Assembly (NCBI RefSeq): GCF_013177695.1
Contig: NZ_WOEY01000134.1
Span: 124,001 to 188,000, forward strand
Reading direction: 5' to 3'
Source: Paraburkholderia solitsugae
Lineage (GTDB): Bacteria; Pseudomonadota; Gammaproteobacteria; Burkholderiales; Burkholderiaceae
Length of the DNA: 64,000 nucleotides
Positions 7,427 through 15,042 of the stretch are shown here, in pieces. The translations under genes were made by a program, and so were the position numbers. Below the pieces are notes generated by a model. That model made no database searches and was not told the origin of the DNA. It worked only from the letters and a program-made list of their open reading frames with translations. Every line of letters begins with the position of its first letter. The stretch's first letter is position 1.

Positions 7427-7747
7427 TCAAGGTGTCGGCTTCGTCTGCCCGGTCTGCCCCAGGCCCATCACTGCACTTCTTTCCGCTTGATGTTTGGCGG
7501 CAACCTTTGCTTCTGCGGCCTGAATGTCGGCGGGGTAGTCCTCATCGTCGCCCTGGGCCGGGTTATACCCGGCCGCCTCCAGCTCTTCGAGTTCATGTCG
7601 CACTTCCGCGCGAGTGAGCTGATGTGCGGCAGGGGCAGACGAAGTTTGCGCATACACGCTGGCCGAAGTTGCCATCAGCACCGCGCCCACGACAACCAGC
7701 GCGCGTAGTGGCTGGTCAACAAACTGATTCATCGAATCCGATTTCAT
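7427..7747 (-). CDS. DUF4148 family secreted protein
   Basis: A 106-residue protein closely similar to the one at 4434: signal peptide ending SVYAQ, then LTRAEVRHELEELEAAGYNP, DYPADIQAAEAKVAAKHQAE and a tail ending TKPTP. The ATG at 7747 is supported by aaggag ten bases upstream and by the position of the signal peptide. It lies 139 bases downstream of another DUF4148 gene on the same strand and has no ECF-type site of its own: the matching leader sequence is present but the GGAAT box is missing. It therefore probably relies on readthrough from the promoter at 8170-8197. Confidence 0.85.
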   Translation of the reverse strand: MKSDSMNQFVDQPLRALVVVGAVLMATSASVYAQTSSAPAAHQLTRAEVRHELEELEAAGYNPAQGDDEDYPADIQAAEAKVAAKHQAERSAVMGLGQTGQTKPTP

Positions 7748-7886
7748 AATAGCGCTCCTTGCTTCCTGGGGTGCTGCGTCGCGCGAGGATCGGCCTGGGC
7801 TGAACATGATGCGAGCGGTGGTGAGAGGACGGGACGCATGCGTGCCGTCATCCACCAGGGAAGTTCAGCCGGGACGAAACGCGGGT

Positions 7887-8132
7887 TCAATTGGTAGTGC
7901 TGTCCGTCATGGTTGCGCGCTGTTTCGCAAGACGCTCCTGCTTCATGCGAGCGACCTGCGCCGCGAAGATCGGATTGACATCCGGGTACGAGGTATCGGT
8001 GACATAGTTCAGGCCATTCTGCTGCGCTTCGATCAGTTCCTGATAGACCTCCGCGCGTGTCTTGCTCTGAGCAAATGCGCCCGATGACATGAGAGCGACC
8101 AGAGAAATGGCGGCAATGGCGATCTTCTTCAT
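7887..8132 (-). CDS. DUF4148 family secreted protein, short type
   Basis: An 81-residue protein: MKKIAIAAISLVALMSSG and a cleavage site at AFAQ, then SKTRAEVYQELIEAQQNG, YPDVNPIFAAQVARMKQE and a Thr/Ser tail. This is the shorter DUF4148 subtype, and the pseudogene at 3840-4113 is its decayed copy. The ATG at 8132 has aggag seven bases upstream. It sits 38-65 bases downstream of a well-conserved ECF-type promoter and is the first gene of a probable two-gene unit with the DUF4148 gene at 7427-7747. Confidence 0.85.
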   Translation of the reverse strand: MKKIAIAAISLVALMSSGAFAQSKTRAEVYQELIEAQQNGLNYVTDTSYPDVNPIFAAQVARMKQERLAKQRATMTDSTTN

Positions 8133-8169
8133 TTCAGACTCCTGATAATAGTGTGCGGTATGCAATGAG

Positions 8170-8197
8170 TAGACGCTGCTTCGTCATCAGATATTCC
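8170..8197 (-). promoter_or_regulatory. ECF-type promoter site before DUF4148 pair
   Basis: Minus strand: GGAAT (plus 8197-8193), 18 bases, GTCTA (plus 8174-8170) followed by C, then a leader of about 38 bases to the ATG at 8132. It is the best-conserved member of the three related minus-strand leaders. Confidence 0.8.
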
Positions 8198-8656
8198 CGA
8201 ATCTTCGATAAAAGCATTGGCCTGACTGTTCGCGTCAGCTTGCGATGGGCGACATATATCGGATGGCTGGTCGCGGTGATGTCGGCCGTCCGCGGGGGGG
8301 GGAGGGGGCGCCGGTCCACGGGCATGGTTACGTTCGCGGGAGAGAGAGTGCGCCGTTGTGACCTTCAGCGCGAATACAATGACTCTGAAATCACTCATCC
8401 GTCTGCCCGCGCTCGAGGGCGTCGCCAGCCGGTATGGGGAGAATTAGAGGAGGGGCGTCGGATCGTGCACCGGACCGGGTAAGGGGAGGACTTGACTGGC
8501 GGCTCAAGCCGGAGATAATCCACAGCGACAGGCTTGGTTAGCTTGATGAATCTGCGTCAGCCGAGGCTTTTCCCCAGGATTACTCCGCACGCGCGTATTG
8601 ATCACATGACCTCCACGAGCTACGCCAGAGTAATACGGAGCGATTTTGACCGGCGC
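8198..8656. other. Intergenic between DUF4148 promoter and sigma-factor promoter
   Basis: About 460 bases between two divergent ECF-type promoters. It includes a G-tract (8295-8308) but no gene, hairpin or repeat that I can name. Confidence 0.5.
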
Positions 8657-8684
8657 GGAATAAAAACGACGTGCTGACGGTCTT
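8657..8684 (+). promoter_or_regulatory. ECF-type promoter site before the sigma-factor gene (autoregulation)
   Basis: GGAAT at 8657-8661 in ggaataaaa, 18 bases, GTCTT at 8680-8684, one mismatch to GTCTA. It is 44 bases before the sigma-factor ATG. ECF factors commonly transcribe their own operon, so this site links the sigma gene to the other sites. Confidence 0.75.
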
Positions 8685-8727
8685 ATAACTGTCGGTCACG
8701 GATTGCGGTTACTGCAGGAATTTCACA

Positions 8728-9267
8728 ATGACCGATCCAGTCAGCGCGCAGCGCTTTGAGAAGCTCGTGTTACCTCATATGAATTCGGCCTTCAATGTTG
8801 CGCGATGGCTGACGCATAACGACCAGGATGCCCAGGACGTGGTGCAGGAGGCGTATCTGCGCGCGTTCCGGTTTTTTGGCGGATTCCGCGGCGACGATGC
8901 CCGCGCCTGGTTGCTAAGCATCGTGCGCAACACCTTCTACACCTGGTATCAGCAGAACCGGGGCCACGCACCGGATACGTTGGAGTTTGAGGAAGACATG
9001 CATAGCCTCGAGACAAGTACCGCTGATCACGACGACAGTCCTGAAGCGATGCTCATACGCAGCCAGAGCCAGAAGCGGGTGCACAAGGCGTTGCAGAGTC
9101 TGCGTCTGGAATACCGGGAGGTGATCGTGCTGCGGGAGCTGGAAGAGTTGTCGTACAAGGAAATCGCCACCATTGTGGGCATCCCGATGGGGACGGTGAT
9201 GTCGCGCCTCGGACGCGGCCGCCAGCAACTTGCGGCGCTGCTCGCCCCGACGGATCAGGAGGCATGA
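8728..9267 (+). CDS. ECF-type RNA polymerase sigma factor (sigma-70 family, RpoE-like)
   Basis: A 179-residue sigma factor with only regions 2 and 4. Region 2 covers about residues 12-80 with the core-binding and -10-binding helices (DAQDVVQEAYLRAFRFF and RAWLLSIVRNTFYTWY). An acidic linker (residues 87-108) follows. Region 4 covers about 118-170 with LEYREVIVLRELEELSYKEI and GIPMGTVMSRLGRGR, the -35 recognition helix. The ATG has agga eight bases upstream. The stop overlaps the start of the anti-sigma gene, so translation is coupled. A matching promoter-like site lies just upstream. I infer that it recognises GGAAT-N18-GTCTA. Confidence 0.93.
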   Translation: MTDPVSAQRFEKLVLPHMNSAFNVARWLTHNDQDAQDVVQEAYLRAFRFFGGFRGDDARAWLLSIVRNTFYTWYQQNRGHAPDTLEFEEDMHSLETSTADHDDSPEAMLIRSQSQKRVHKALQSLRLEYREVIVLRELEELSYKEIATIVGIPMGTVMSRLGRGRQQLAALLAPTDQEA

Positions 9268-10052
9268 TGGATCACGAACAGGCCTTCGAACTACTGCCAG
9301 GCTATCTCGACCAGGAATTGAGCCTGTCCGAGGCGCTCGAATTCGAGCACCATATGGCAGGCTGCGAGCAGTGTCAGCAGGTCTACGCGCAGCACCGCCA
9401 GGTGAGTGCGCAGCTCAGGCAGGCGGATTTGCGCGTCGAGGCGCCCGCTGAACTGGTGAAACGCATCAAGGCGGCGTTGCCGGGGCGGCCATCGCTCTGG
9501 CAACGGCTGGTTGAGCTGTCCGGTTCGCGCAGCGGCGGTGGGTCATTGGGCTGGGCACCGGTTGGCGCGATGGTGATGAGTGTGGTCGCGCTGACGTGGA
9601 GCGCGGGGTTGTACCTCTCGGTGCCGTCGAGCGAGACACGCCTGAGCCAGGAACTCGTGGACAACCATATCCGCTCGCTGCAGTTCAACCACCTCTCGGA
9701 TGTGATTTCAACCGACCGGCACACGGTGAAACCGTGGTTTGACGGCAAGCTGGACTTTGCGCCGCCGGTGGTCGATCTGGCGCAGCAGGGATATCCCCTG
9801 GTTGGTGGGCGGCTGGATTACCTGGACGGGCGGCCGGTGGCCGTGATGGTCTATCGCTACAAGTTGCACCCGATCAATCTTTATGTATGGCCGGGGGACG
9901 ACGCGGGTACCACGCCTCATATCTACCAGCGGCAGGGCTATCATCTGGCGCACTGGAGTGCTGTAGGAATGAATTACTGGGCGATTACCGATGCGGGCGA
10001 CATGGAACTGAACGGCTTCATCACGGACCTGCGAGCGCATCCCGCTACCTAG
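9264..10052 (+). CDS. Anti-sigma factor with zf-HC2 zinc finger and one membrane helix
   Basis: A 262-residue membrane anti-sigma factor. The N-terminal zinc-binding anti-sigma domain (about residues 1-60) has the His-x3-Cys-x2-Cys pattern HHMAGCEQC, typical of ZAS/zf-HC2 proteins that hold an ECF factor inactive. One membrane helix follows near residues 98-120 (GAMVMSVVALTWSAGLYL). The periplasmic part of about 140 residues (PPVVDLAQQGYPLVGGRLDYLDGRP) is conserved in similar transmembrane regulators and probably senses the signal. The start codon is either ATG 9264 or ATG 9267, both after a strong aggagg within the sigma gene. It would sequester the sigma factor encoded just upstream. Confidence 0.9.
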   Translation: MMDHEQAFELLPGYLDQELSLSEALEFEHHMAGCEQCQQVYAQHRQVSAQLRQADLRVEAPAELVKRIKAALPGRPSLWQRLVELSGSRSGGGSLGWAPVGAMVMSVVALTWSAGLYLSVPSSETRLSQELVDNHIRSLQFNHLSDVISTDRHTVKPWFDGKLDFAPPVVDLAQQGYPLVGGRLDYLDGRPVAVMVYRYKLHPINLYVWPGDDAGTTPHIYQRQGYHLAHWSAVGMNYWAITDAGDMELNGFITDLRAHPAT

Positions 10053-10058
10053 CTGGCG

Positions 10059-10490
10059 TCAGGCCTGAGGCATCTGGGACGCCTTGGACAGCACGCGGAC
10101 GGGAACCGGGTCATGGCGGCCCTTCAGGTGTGCATCAAGCTGCGGCAGGTCTGCCGCTGAAACGCCGGCATGCTGGAACACCTGTTCGGACACGATAGCG
10201 TCGCAAGCGACTTCTTTTGTCAGTTCCTCAAGTCTTGAGGCCACGTTCAGTGGGTCGCCAATTGCCGTGAATGTCACATGCTCGCGAAAGTCAATCTCAC
10301 CCATTACAGCCCGGCCGCAATGCAATCCAATGCCAAACCGGATGGGCGTTTGCAGCTGCTGTCCGAGCGCAGCGTTGAGTTGATCAATGTTGGCTGCCAC
10401 CAACGGCACCGCGCAGAGCGCCTGGCGACACGCAATAGCCGGCTCGCCGCGTAAGCCAAGATCGCGAGCACAGCGTCGCCCATGAACTGC
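10059..10490 (-). pseudogene. Class III adenylate/guanylate cyclase, C-terminal fragment, frameshifted
   Basis: The minus strand encodes the C-terminal half of a class III cyclase domain. It begins at QFMGDAVLAIL, right at the junction at 10490. A frameshift follows near 10430, where the family sequence GEPAIACRQALCAV moves to another frame. It continues as PIRFGIGLHCGRAVMGEI and FTAIGDPLNVASRLEELT, the Asn/Arg transition-state motif, and ends normally. The catalytic first half is absent. The gene is cut exactly where an IS6-family fragment begins. The membrane half of a matching type of cyclase lies at 11185 on the other strand. Confidence 0.85.
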
Positions 10491-10742
10491 GTTGGTATCT
10501 GCGCTACAAGCTCAGTCTGCGCGATCTTGTGGAGATGATGGCTGAACGCGCTTGTCCCTCGCCCACACTGCGGTCCTGCGTTGGGTGAAGCGCTACACGC
10601 CAGAGTTCGTCAAACGCTGGAATCAGCTGGCCACGACAGCCGGTCGATCGTGGCGAGTCGACGAGACCTATGTGAAGATTCGTGGCAAATGGGCCTATCT
10701 TTACCGCGCTGTTGACCGAGCGGGAAAAACGATCGATTTTCG
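10490..10742 (+). mobile_element. IS6-family transposase fragment, frameshifted
   Basis: The plus strand encodes an internal piece of an IS6-family DDE transposase: RWYLRYKLSLRDLVEMMAER, then a one-base deletion near 10549, then LAHTAVLRWVKRYTPEF. Next come WRVDETYVKIRGKWAYLYRA, containing the first catalytic Asp, and VDRAGKTIDFR. The N-terminal helix-turn-helix start, the later catalytic Asp and Glu, and both terminal inverted repeats are missing. It abuts the truncated cyclase at 10490 and probably mediated the rearrangement that split that gene. Confidence 0.85.
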
Positions 10743-10847
10743 CCCGCCTGCCGAATTTGCACCACGACCCCGCATCCCGCCGAGTCAGGGAATAACCGGC
10801 GCATGCTCACGGTACTATAGGCATGGCATCCGAAATGGGAGATCAAA

Positions 10848-11138
10848 ATGGACATCATCGACATGGCCCGTGCGTCGGGATTGACCGTTATCCTCGATGG
10901 CAGGATTGGCCGCGAGGAATACCAGAGCGTATGCGGTTCGGTATCAGCGTTACAGCGATTCGCCGCGTCGCTACGGCTATGCGCGGCGCATCAGCATGCC
11001 AGCGCCCCGCATCGGTCATCGGCGGCCAGCGTGTTTGGCCGGTTACGCCGGCGCATCAGCAGACTTGCGAGAATAGCGGGCGCCATGGCGACGCCCTCCC
11101 GACGCATGTCGCGCCTCGTTCATCGGAGACAGAAGTGA
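10848..11138 (+). CDS. Small conserved-looking hypothetical protein
   Basis: A 96-residue frame starting MDIIDMARASGLTVILDGRI, then GREEYQSVCGSVSALQRFA and an Arg-rich tail. The start has ggag seven bases before the ATG. The N-terminal ~45 residues read like a genuine small helix-strand protein; the tail is basic and low in complexity and may be out of frame. Upstream, gggaataacc at 10788-10797 and gtactata at 10812-10819 resemble a weak version of the ECF-type sites. I do not recognise a named family. Confidence 0.5.
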   Translation: MDIIDMARASGLTVILDGRIGREEYQSVCGSVSALQRFAASLRLCAAHQHASAPHRSSAASVFGRLRRRISRLARIAGAMATPSRRMSRLVHRRQK

Positions 11139-11184
11139 GAGGCTTCGGCGGGACGCCCACCCCACCGGCGAGGTGAGGATCAGG

Positions 11185-11934
11185 ATGCAAGCCGTTCTGC
11201 GCCGTCTTCAACTCGCCTCGGGCCTCGTGATGCTGACCTATCTCTTTCTGCATCTGGTCAATCACGCGCTCGGGATCTGGTCGCTCGACCTTGCGGGACG
11301 CGGTCTCGTACTCGCGCTGCGGCTGTGGCGCAGCACGCCTGGAACGATCGCGCTGTACGGTGCCGCGTCCCTGCATTTTGCGCTGGCGTTGCACACGCTA
11401 TACGGGCGGCGTCACTGGGCGCTGCCGCCCGCCGAATGGATCCGCCTCTGGGCCGGGCTCAGCCTGCCGATGCTGCTGATCCGCCATGCGGTGACGACCC
11501 GGCTTGCGTCTACGCTCTATGGCTTCGAGCCCGACTATGAGCGCGTCATCGCCGTGCTGCTCACGAGCGGCACACAGGGTCTGCAGCTTGCGCTGCTTGC
11601 ACCGGGCTGGATACACGGATGCCTCGGACTGTGGTTCCGCCTGCGCCACTATGTGTGGGCGCGCCGCGTGAAGCCCGCGCTGCTGGCGTTCATGGTTCTG
11701 TTGCCGCTGCTGTCCGCAGCGGGCTTTGTGCGGATGATGCGAGCCGTCGAGGGGAAGCGCCTCGGACTTCCGCACGCCGATCCGACGCTCGTCGCCCATC
11801 AGGCAGCACTCGGTGCCTGGCGCCACAATCTTCTCACCCTGTATCTCGCCCTGGTTGCCAGTGCGTTGATCCTGGGCCAGTGGCGCAACGGCCTTGAACG
11901 TCGAAGGCTGCGAAAGAGTTCACTGAGTTCCTGA
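11185..11934 (+). pseudogene. Membrane half of redox-type adenylate cyclase, truncated
   Basis: About 249 residues with several transmembrane helices: LASGLVMLTYLFLHLVNHAL, ALYGAASLHFALALHTLYGR, and LLTLYLALVASALILGQW near the end. Several histidines sit inside helices. It resembles the N-terminal, fumarate-reductase-anchor-like membrane domain of bacterial cyclases that continue into a 2Fe-2S ferredoxin domain and a class III cyclase domain. Here the frame stops right after the last helix, without the ferredoxin or cyclase. A cyclase C-terminus of the right type lies 700 bases away on the other strand. It might still be translated as a membrane protein; the ATG at 11185 follows atcagg. Confidence 0.65.
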
Positions 11935-12112
11935 CGGGTTGGGACTGCACGCGAGATCCCCACGCCCGCATATTCGTCAAAGATCGGGCACATCTGGCGA
12001 AGGCTGCACCGGATGGTTTCGTTCAGAGGTTCGGATTCATGTTTCGGGAAGTAAAGCGTGCTCTGAAAGGGTACCCAGCATCTTCCCAGTAGATTTTGGG
12101 CAAACCGAAAGA

Positions 12113-12140
12113 TTGCCTTACGTCAAAAAACGCGTATAAT
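12113..12140 (+). promoter_or_regulatory. Sigma-70 promoter of the TetR gene
   Basis: TTGCCT at 12113-12118, a 16-base spacer, then a perfect TATAAT at 12135-12140. The TetR operator at 12141-12158 begins directly at the end of the -10 box. Between 11935 and 12112 I see nothing else. Confidence 0.8.
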
Positions 12141-12158
12141 TGAGTGACTACTCACTCT
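12141..12158. promoter_or_regulatory. TetR-type operator 1
   Basis: An 18-base palindrome with half-sites TGAGTG and CACTCt around ACTACT. It overlaps the transcription start of the TetR gene, so binding would block its own transcription. It matches operator 2 (12763-12780) in half-sites and central bases when that is read on the other strand. Confidence 0.75.
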
Positions 12159-12175
12159 ATATATGCAGAAAGTCC

Positions 12176-12745
12176 ATGGCACGCCCGTTGAGTCCGGAAA
12201 AACACAACGCCCTGTTAATGTCGGCAACGCAGGCCGTTGCTGAGCAGGGTGTGCAGGCCACCACGGCGAGCATTGCCCGGGGCGCCAGCGTGGCTGAGGG
12301 TACCTTGTTCACGTACTTCGAGAATAAGGAAGTGCTGTTTCAGGAGGTCTATCTGCACCTCAAGCGGAGCCTCGCGGAAACCGTGATGCCGGACTATCCT
12401 GATGAGGCGGACTACCGGCAACGCATGGAGCACGTTTTCCAGCGCTATGTGAGTTGGGGGCTCTCCAATGCCGCCGGGCGGTTTGCCGTCGCGCGGCTCT
12501 CGGCTTCGGGGCATATACTGGACGAGACGAGGGCGCGGGGTATGGAGGCGTTTCTGGCGGTGTCCCGGATGATGGAGGCCGGAGTGCGTGACGGTGTGTT
12601 GGTGGATGCGCCAATCACCTTTCTTTCATCGGTGATCGAGCACATTGCCGATACCACAATTGAGTACGTGAACAAGTATCCAGAGGATGCTGAACGTCAC
12701 CGCGCGCTGGGATTTCGGGTCCTATGGCGGGCGATCACGGAGTAA
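12176..12745 (+). CDS. TetR/AcrR family transcriptional regulator
   Basis: A 189-residue one-domain-plus-ligand repressor. The N-terminal TetR helix-turn-helix (about residues 5-55) reads LMSATQAVAEQGVQATTASI then GASVAEGTLFTYFENKEVLF, the typical recognition helix and following Tyr-Phe. The C-terminal ligand domain is all-helical and gives no ligand clue. The ATG at 12176 is chosen over upstream in-frame starts because those overlap the operator. Two matching operators, one before itself and one before the next gene, predict that it represses both itself and the dehydrogenase at 12805. Confidence 0.9.
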   Translation: MARPLSPEKHNALLMSATQAVAEQGVQATTASIARGASVAEGTLFTYFENKEVLFQEVYLHLKRSLAETVMPDYPDEADYRQRMEHVFQRYVSWGLSNAAGRFAVARLSASGHILDETRARGMEAFLAVSRMMEAGVRDGVLVDAPITFLSSVIEHIADTTIEYVNKYPEDAERHRALGFRVLWRAITE

Positions 12746-12762
12746 AAATTTTCGACTTTAAT

Positions 12763-12780
12763 TGAGCGCGTAGTCGCTCA
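12763..12780. promoter_or_regulatory. TetR-type operator 2, before SDR gene
   Basis: TGAGCG, CGTAGT, CGCTCA: perfect six-base half-sites. The reverse reading TGAGCG-ACTACG-CGCTCA matches operator 1 at most positions. It lies 25 bases before the SDR start codon. Confidence 0.8.
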
Positions 12781-12804
12781 TTTATTTGCAAGGAGAACAG
12801 AATC

Positions 12805-13650
12805 ATGTCCAGTCAGAAGTGGTTCATAACCGGCGCGTCCAGTGGTCTGGGGCTTGCCCTCACTGAAAAGGTGCTCGCAGAGGGGCACCGTGTGGTTGCA
12901 GCGGTGCGCCGTGTCGACGCGATGCAGGAGTTGAAACAGAAATACCCGGTGCTGCTCGAGGTGGGGTCGCTCGATTTGACCAATCGCGAGCAGGTGCAGG
13001 CTGTCGTTGAGCGCCACGCAGATGTCGACGTCGTCGCCAACAATGCCGGTGGCGCAGTTATCGGCGCAATGGAGGAAATGACTGAAGCCGATATCCAGCA
13101 GCAGCTCGCTCTGAACCTGCTCGCACCCATTCATGTTACGCGTGCGTTCCTCCCAGCGATGCGTGCGAAGAACAGCGGCACGCTCCTCTATGTCAGTAGC
13201 GTCGGTGGGCGTGCAGCCTTCCCGAGCGGTTCCATGTATCACGCCGCGAAGTTCGGTCTGGAAGGCTTTGCTGAATCGGTGAGCCAGGAAGTCGCCGAGT
13301 TTGGCATCAAGACGATCATCATCGAGCCGGGCTCGATCAAGACGGGTTTTGTGGCCAATATCCGCTGGACCCAGGAACTCGACGCCTACAAGGACGGCAT
13401 AGTTGGACAGCTTCGCCGCCAGATTGTGGCGGTTGGTGAGGAACAGGCTTCGGGTGACCCCGTGAAAATGGCCGACGCCATCTATACGGTCAGCCAGATG
13501 CAGGAGCCGCCGCTGCGTGCTGTCCTTGGCGGGGATGCCTATGCGGTGCTGGACGCTGGTTACTCGCGAAGCCTCACGGCGTTGCAGGCGCAAAAGGAGC
13601 TTGCCGAATCCGTGATGTTCGAAGGTAAGGCTGGATTCAATCCGCAGTAA
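12805..13650 (+). CDS. Short-chain dehydrogenase/reductase
   Basis: A 281-residue classical SDR oxidoreductase. It has the nucleotide-binding TGASSGLG near the N-terminus, the NNAGG stabilising motif, Ser in LLYVSSVGG, and the catalytic pair in YHAAK. An Arg after the second strand (AAVRRVD) favours NADPH. Substrate unknown; the family includes ketone and quinone reductases. A good ribosome-binding site (aaggag) precedes the ATG. The TetR-type operator 25 bases upstream predicts induction when the neighbouring TetR protein is released, as for detoxification genes. Confidence 0.9.
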   Translation: MSSQKWFITGASSGLGLALTEKVLAEGHRVVAAVRRVDAMQELKQKYPVLLEVGSLDLTNREQVQAVVERHADVDVVANNAGGAVIGAMEEMTEADIQQQLALNLLAPIHVTRAFLPAMRAKNSGTLLYVSSVGGRAAFPSGSMYHAAKFGLEGFAESVSQEVAEFGIKTIIIEPGSIKTGFVANIRWTQELDAYKDGIVGQLRRQIVAVGEEQASGDPVKMADAIYTVSQMQEPPLRAVLGGDAYAVLDAGYSRSLTALQAQKELAESVMFEGKAGFNPQ

Positions 13651-13866
13651 GCATGGTGACCGCTGCATCGCAAGCCGCCGTGAAGCAATGCGTTTTGCCG
13701 ACGGCGGTAGCCAGGAGCGTGCTCGAAGACTGCCGCATGGCAGAGACGAAAAGCGCGTCGGGTTTGCAGCGGCCTGTGTCTGCGGGTGAAGCCGATTAGT
13801 TTTGGGATCGCCCGCGGCTCTGTCAAAAACGCACCGGGATCGGTGCATCTCAAAGGTCGAACGATC

Positions 13867-14724
13867 ATGTCCAAAGTCTGGTTGATTACAGGTGCGTCCC
13901 GAGGTTTGGGCCGCTCCATTCTCGAAGCCGCGTTGCAGGATGGCGGCAAGGTACTGGCGAGCGCGCGCGACACGTCGCGATTCACCGATTTGCAGGCGCG
14001 GTACGGCGATCTCCTGGCAACGTTTGAACTGGACGTCACGAATGAACAGCAGGCGAAGGAGGCCGTGTCCGAAGCGGTGCGCCTCTTCGGACGGCTGGAC
14101 GTGCTGGTCAACAATGCCGGCTATGGCCATATTGAGCCGTTTGAGTACACGTTCGCTGAGGATTTCCGCGCGCAGATTGAGACCAATCTCTTTGGGGTGG
14201 TGAATCTCACGCGTGCGGCCATTCCGGTCATGCGAGCACAGGGCGGCGGCCACATTTTTCAGGTTTCGTCGGCAGGCGGCCGCATCAGCACTCCGGGACT
14301 GTCGGCTTATCAGGCGGCCAAATGGGCGGTGGGCGGATTCAGCGACGTAGTCGGCAAGGAAGTCGCGCCCTTCGGGATCCACATCTGCACGCTGGAGCCC
14401 GGCGGCATGCGCACCGAATGGGGTCATGAGGCTCGCGCGACGCTGCAGAATTTGCCGCAGGACTACCAGGCATCGCTGGGAGACTTCAAGGCGCTCATTG
14501 ATGCCTACGTCGGCCATGAAGTGGGGGATCCTGAGCGCATCGCGAAGCTGATCGTGGCGCTAGCATCGCGTGCAATGGTTCCAGCGCGCCTTGTGCTGGG
14601 CTCAGACGCCTGGCAGGTCGTGGAAACCGAGGAACAGGCACGCCGCGAGACGATGCAGCGCTGGAAGCCCGTCACCCTCGCTGCCGATTTTGGAGCCGTA
14701 TCGCCCGAGTGGCCGTCGGAGTGA
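13867..14724 (+). CDS. Short-chain dehydrogenase/reductase
   Basis: A 285-residue classical SDR: TGASRGLG for the dinucleotide, ASARDTSRF suggesting NADPH preference, NNAGYG, then Ser in IFQVSSAGG and YQAAK as catalytic residues. It is related to but distinct from the SDR at 12805. The ATG at 13867 is preferred because the Rossmann fold begins directly there and aaagg lies upstream; an in-frame start at 13786 would add unrelated residues. It is 216 bases downstream of the first SDR and may be cotranscribed with it under TetR control. Substrate unknown. Confidence 0.88.
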   Translation: MSKVWLITGASRGLGRSILEAALQDGGKVLASARDTSRFTDLQARYGDLLATFELDVTNEQQAKEAVSEAVRLFGRLDVLVNNAGYGHIEPFEYTFAEDFRAQIETNLFGVVNLTRAAIPVMRAQGGGHIFQVSSAGGRISTPGLSAYQAAKWAVGGFSDVVGKEVAPFGIHICTLEPGGMRTEWGHEARATLQNLPQDYQASLGDFKALIDAYVGHEVGDPERIAKLIVALASRAMVPARLVLGSDAWQVVETEEQARRETMQRWKPVTLAADFGAVSPEWPSE

Positions 14725-14728
14725 CACC

Positions 14729-14764
14729 ATGCGCGTTGTCCTGATCGGCGCGACCGGCATGGTT
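14729..14764 (+). pseudogene. 5' stub of an NAD(P)-binding epimerase-type gene
   Basis: Only MRVVLIGATGMVV remains: the first beta strand and the GxxGxxG-like dinucleotide motif of an NmrA/epimerase-type protein. The frame then runs into unrelated DNA. It directly follows the SDR stop, so it was probably the next gene of that operon before a deletion joined it to the PucR remnant. Confidence 0.6.
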
Positions 14765-15036
14765 GTTGGATTGAACTCAACGTCCAGCAGACCCGCTACG
14801 AGTGCATTACCCAGTCTCTCTTCCCGCTGGACAAGTTGTCGCTGATGCATCAAATGGAGCACGGCGACAACGCTCGCATGTTCGATCGCGCGCGAGTCTA
14901 GCTCGTGGCTGCTGCCTGCGATGAGATCCAGCCAAATGAACCCGACCACCGAGTCTTGAAGTCGCACTGGCAGGCACAGTCTCGAGGTTGGACCATCTGG
15001 CGGTTCGAATTCCACGACGGTGGGGTGATGCGCGTC
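14765..15036 (-). pseudogene. PucR/CdaR-type regulator fragment
   Basis: The minus strand encodes about 90 residues of the central part of a PucR-family (purine catabolism / CdaR-type) regulator: SRLCLPVRLQDSVVGFIWL, then RAIEHASVVAVLHLMHQR and LVQREERLGNALVAGLLD. Both the N-terminus and the C-terminal helix-turn-helix are missing. It is cut at 14765 by the epimerase stub and at about 15036 by the transporter fragment. Confidence 0.75.
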
Positions 15037-15042
15037 GACCAT

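Noticed and set aside
8129..8398. Leader peptide encoded across the conserved minus-strand ECF leaders
   Set aside because: All three leaders can be read as partly similar peptides, but start codons are not shared and one copy stops early; conservation is explained by the promoter.
10788..10819. Possible eighth ECF-type promoter before the gene at 10848
   Set aside because: GGAAT is present, but the -10-like part reads gtactata and only fits if one base is inserted. I kept it as a note and did not count it.
12778..14517. 579-codon open frame on the minus strand
   Set aside because: It is antisense to two clear SDR genes over its whole length. High-GC DNA commonly leaves such frames open, and its translation shows no domain.
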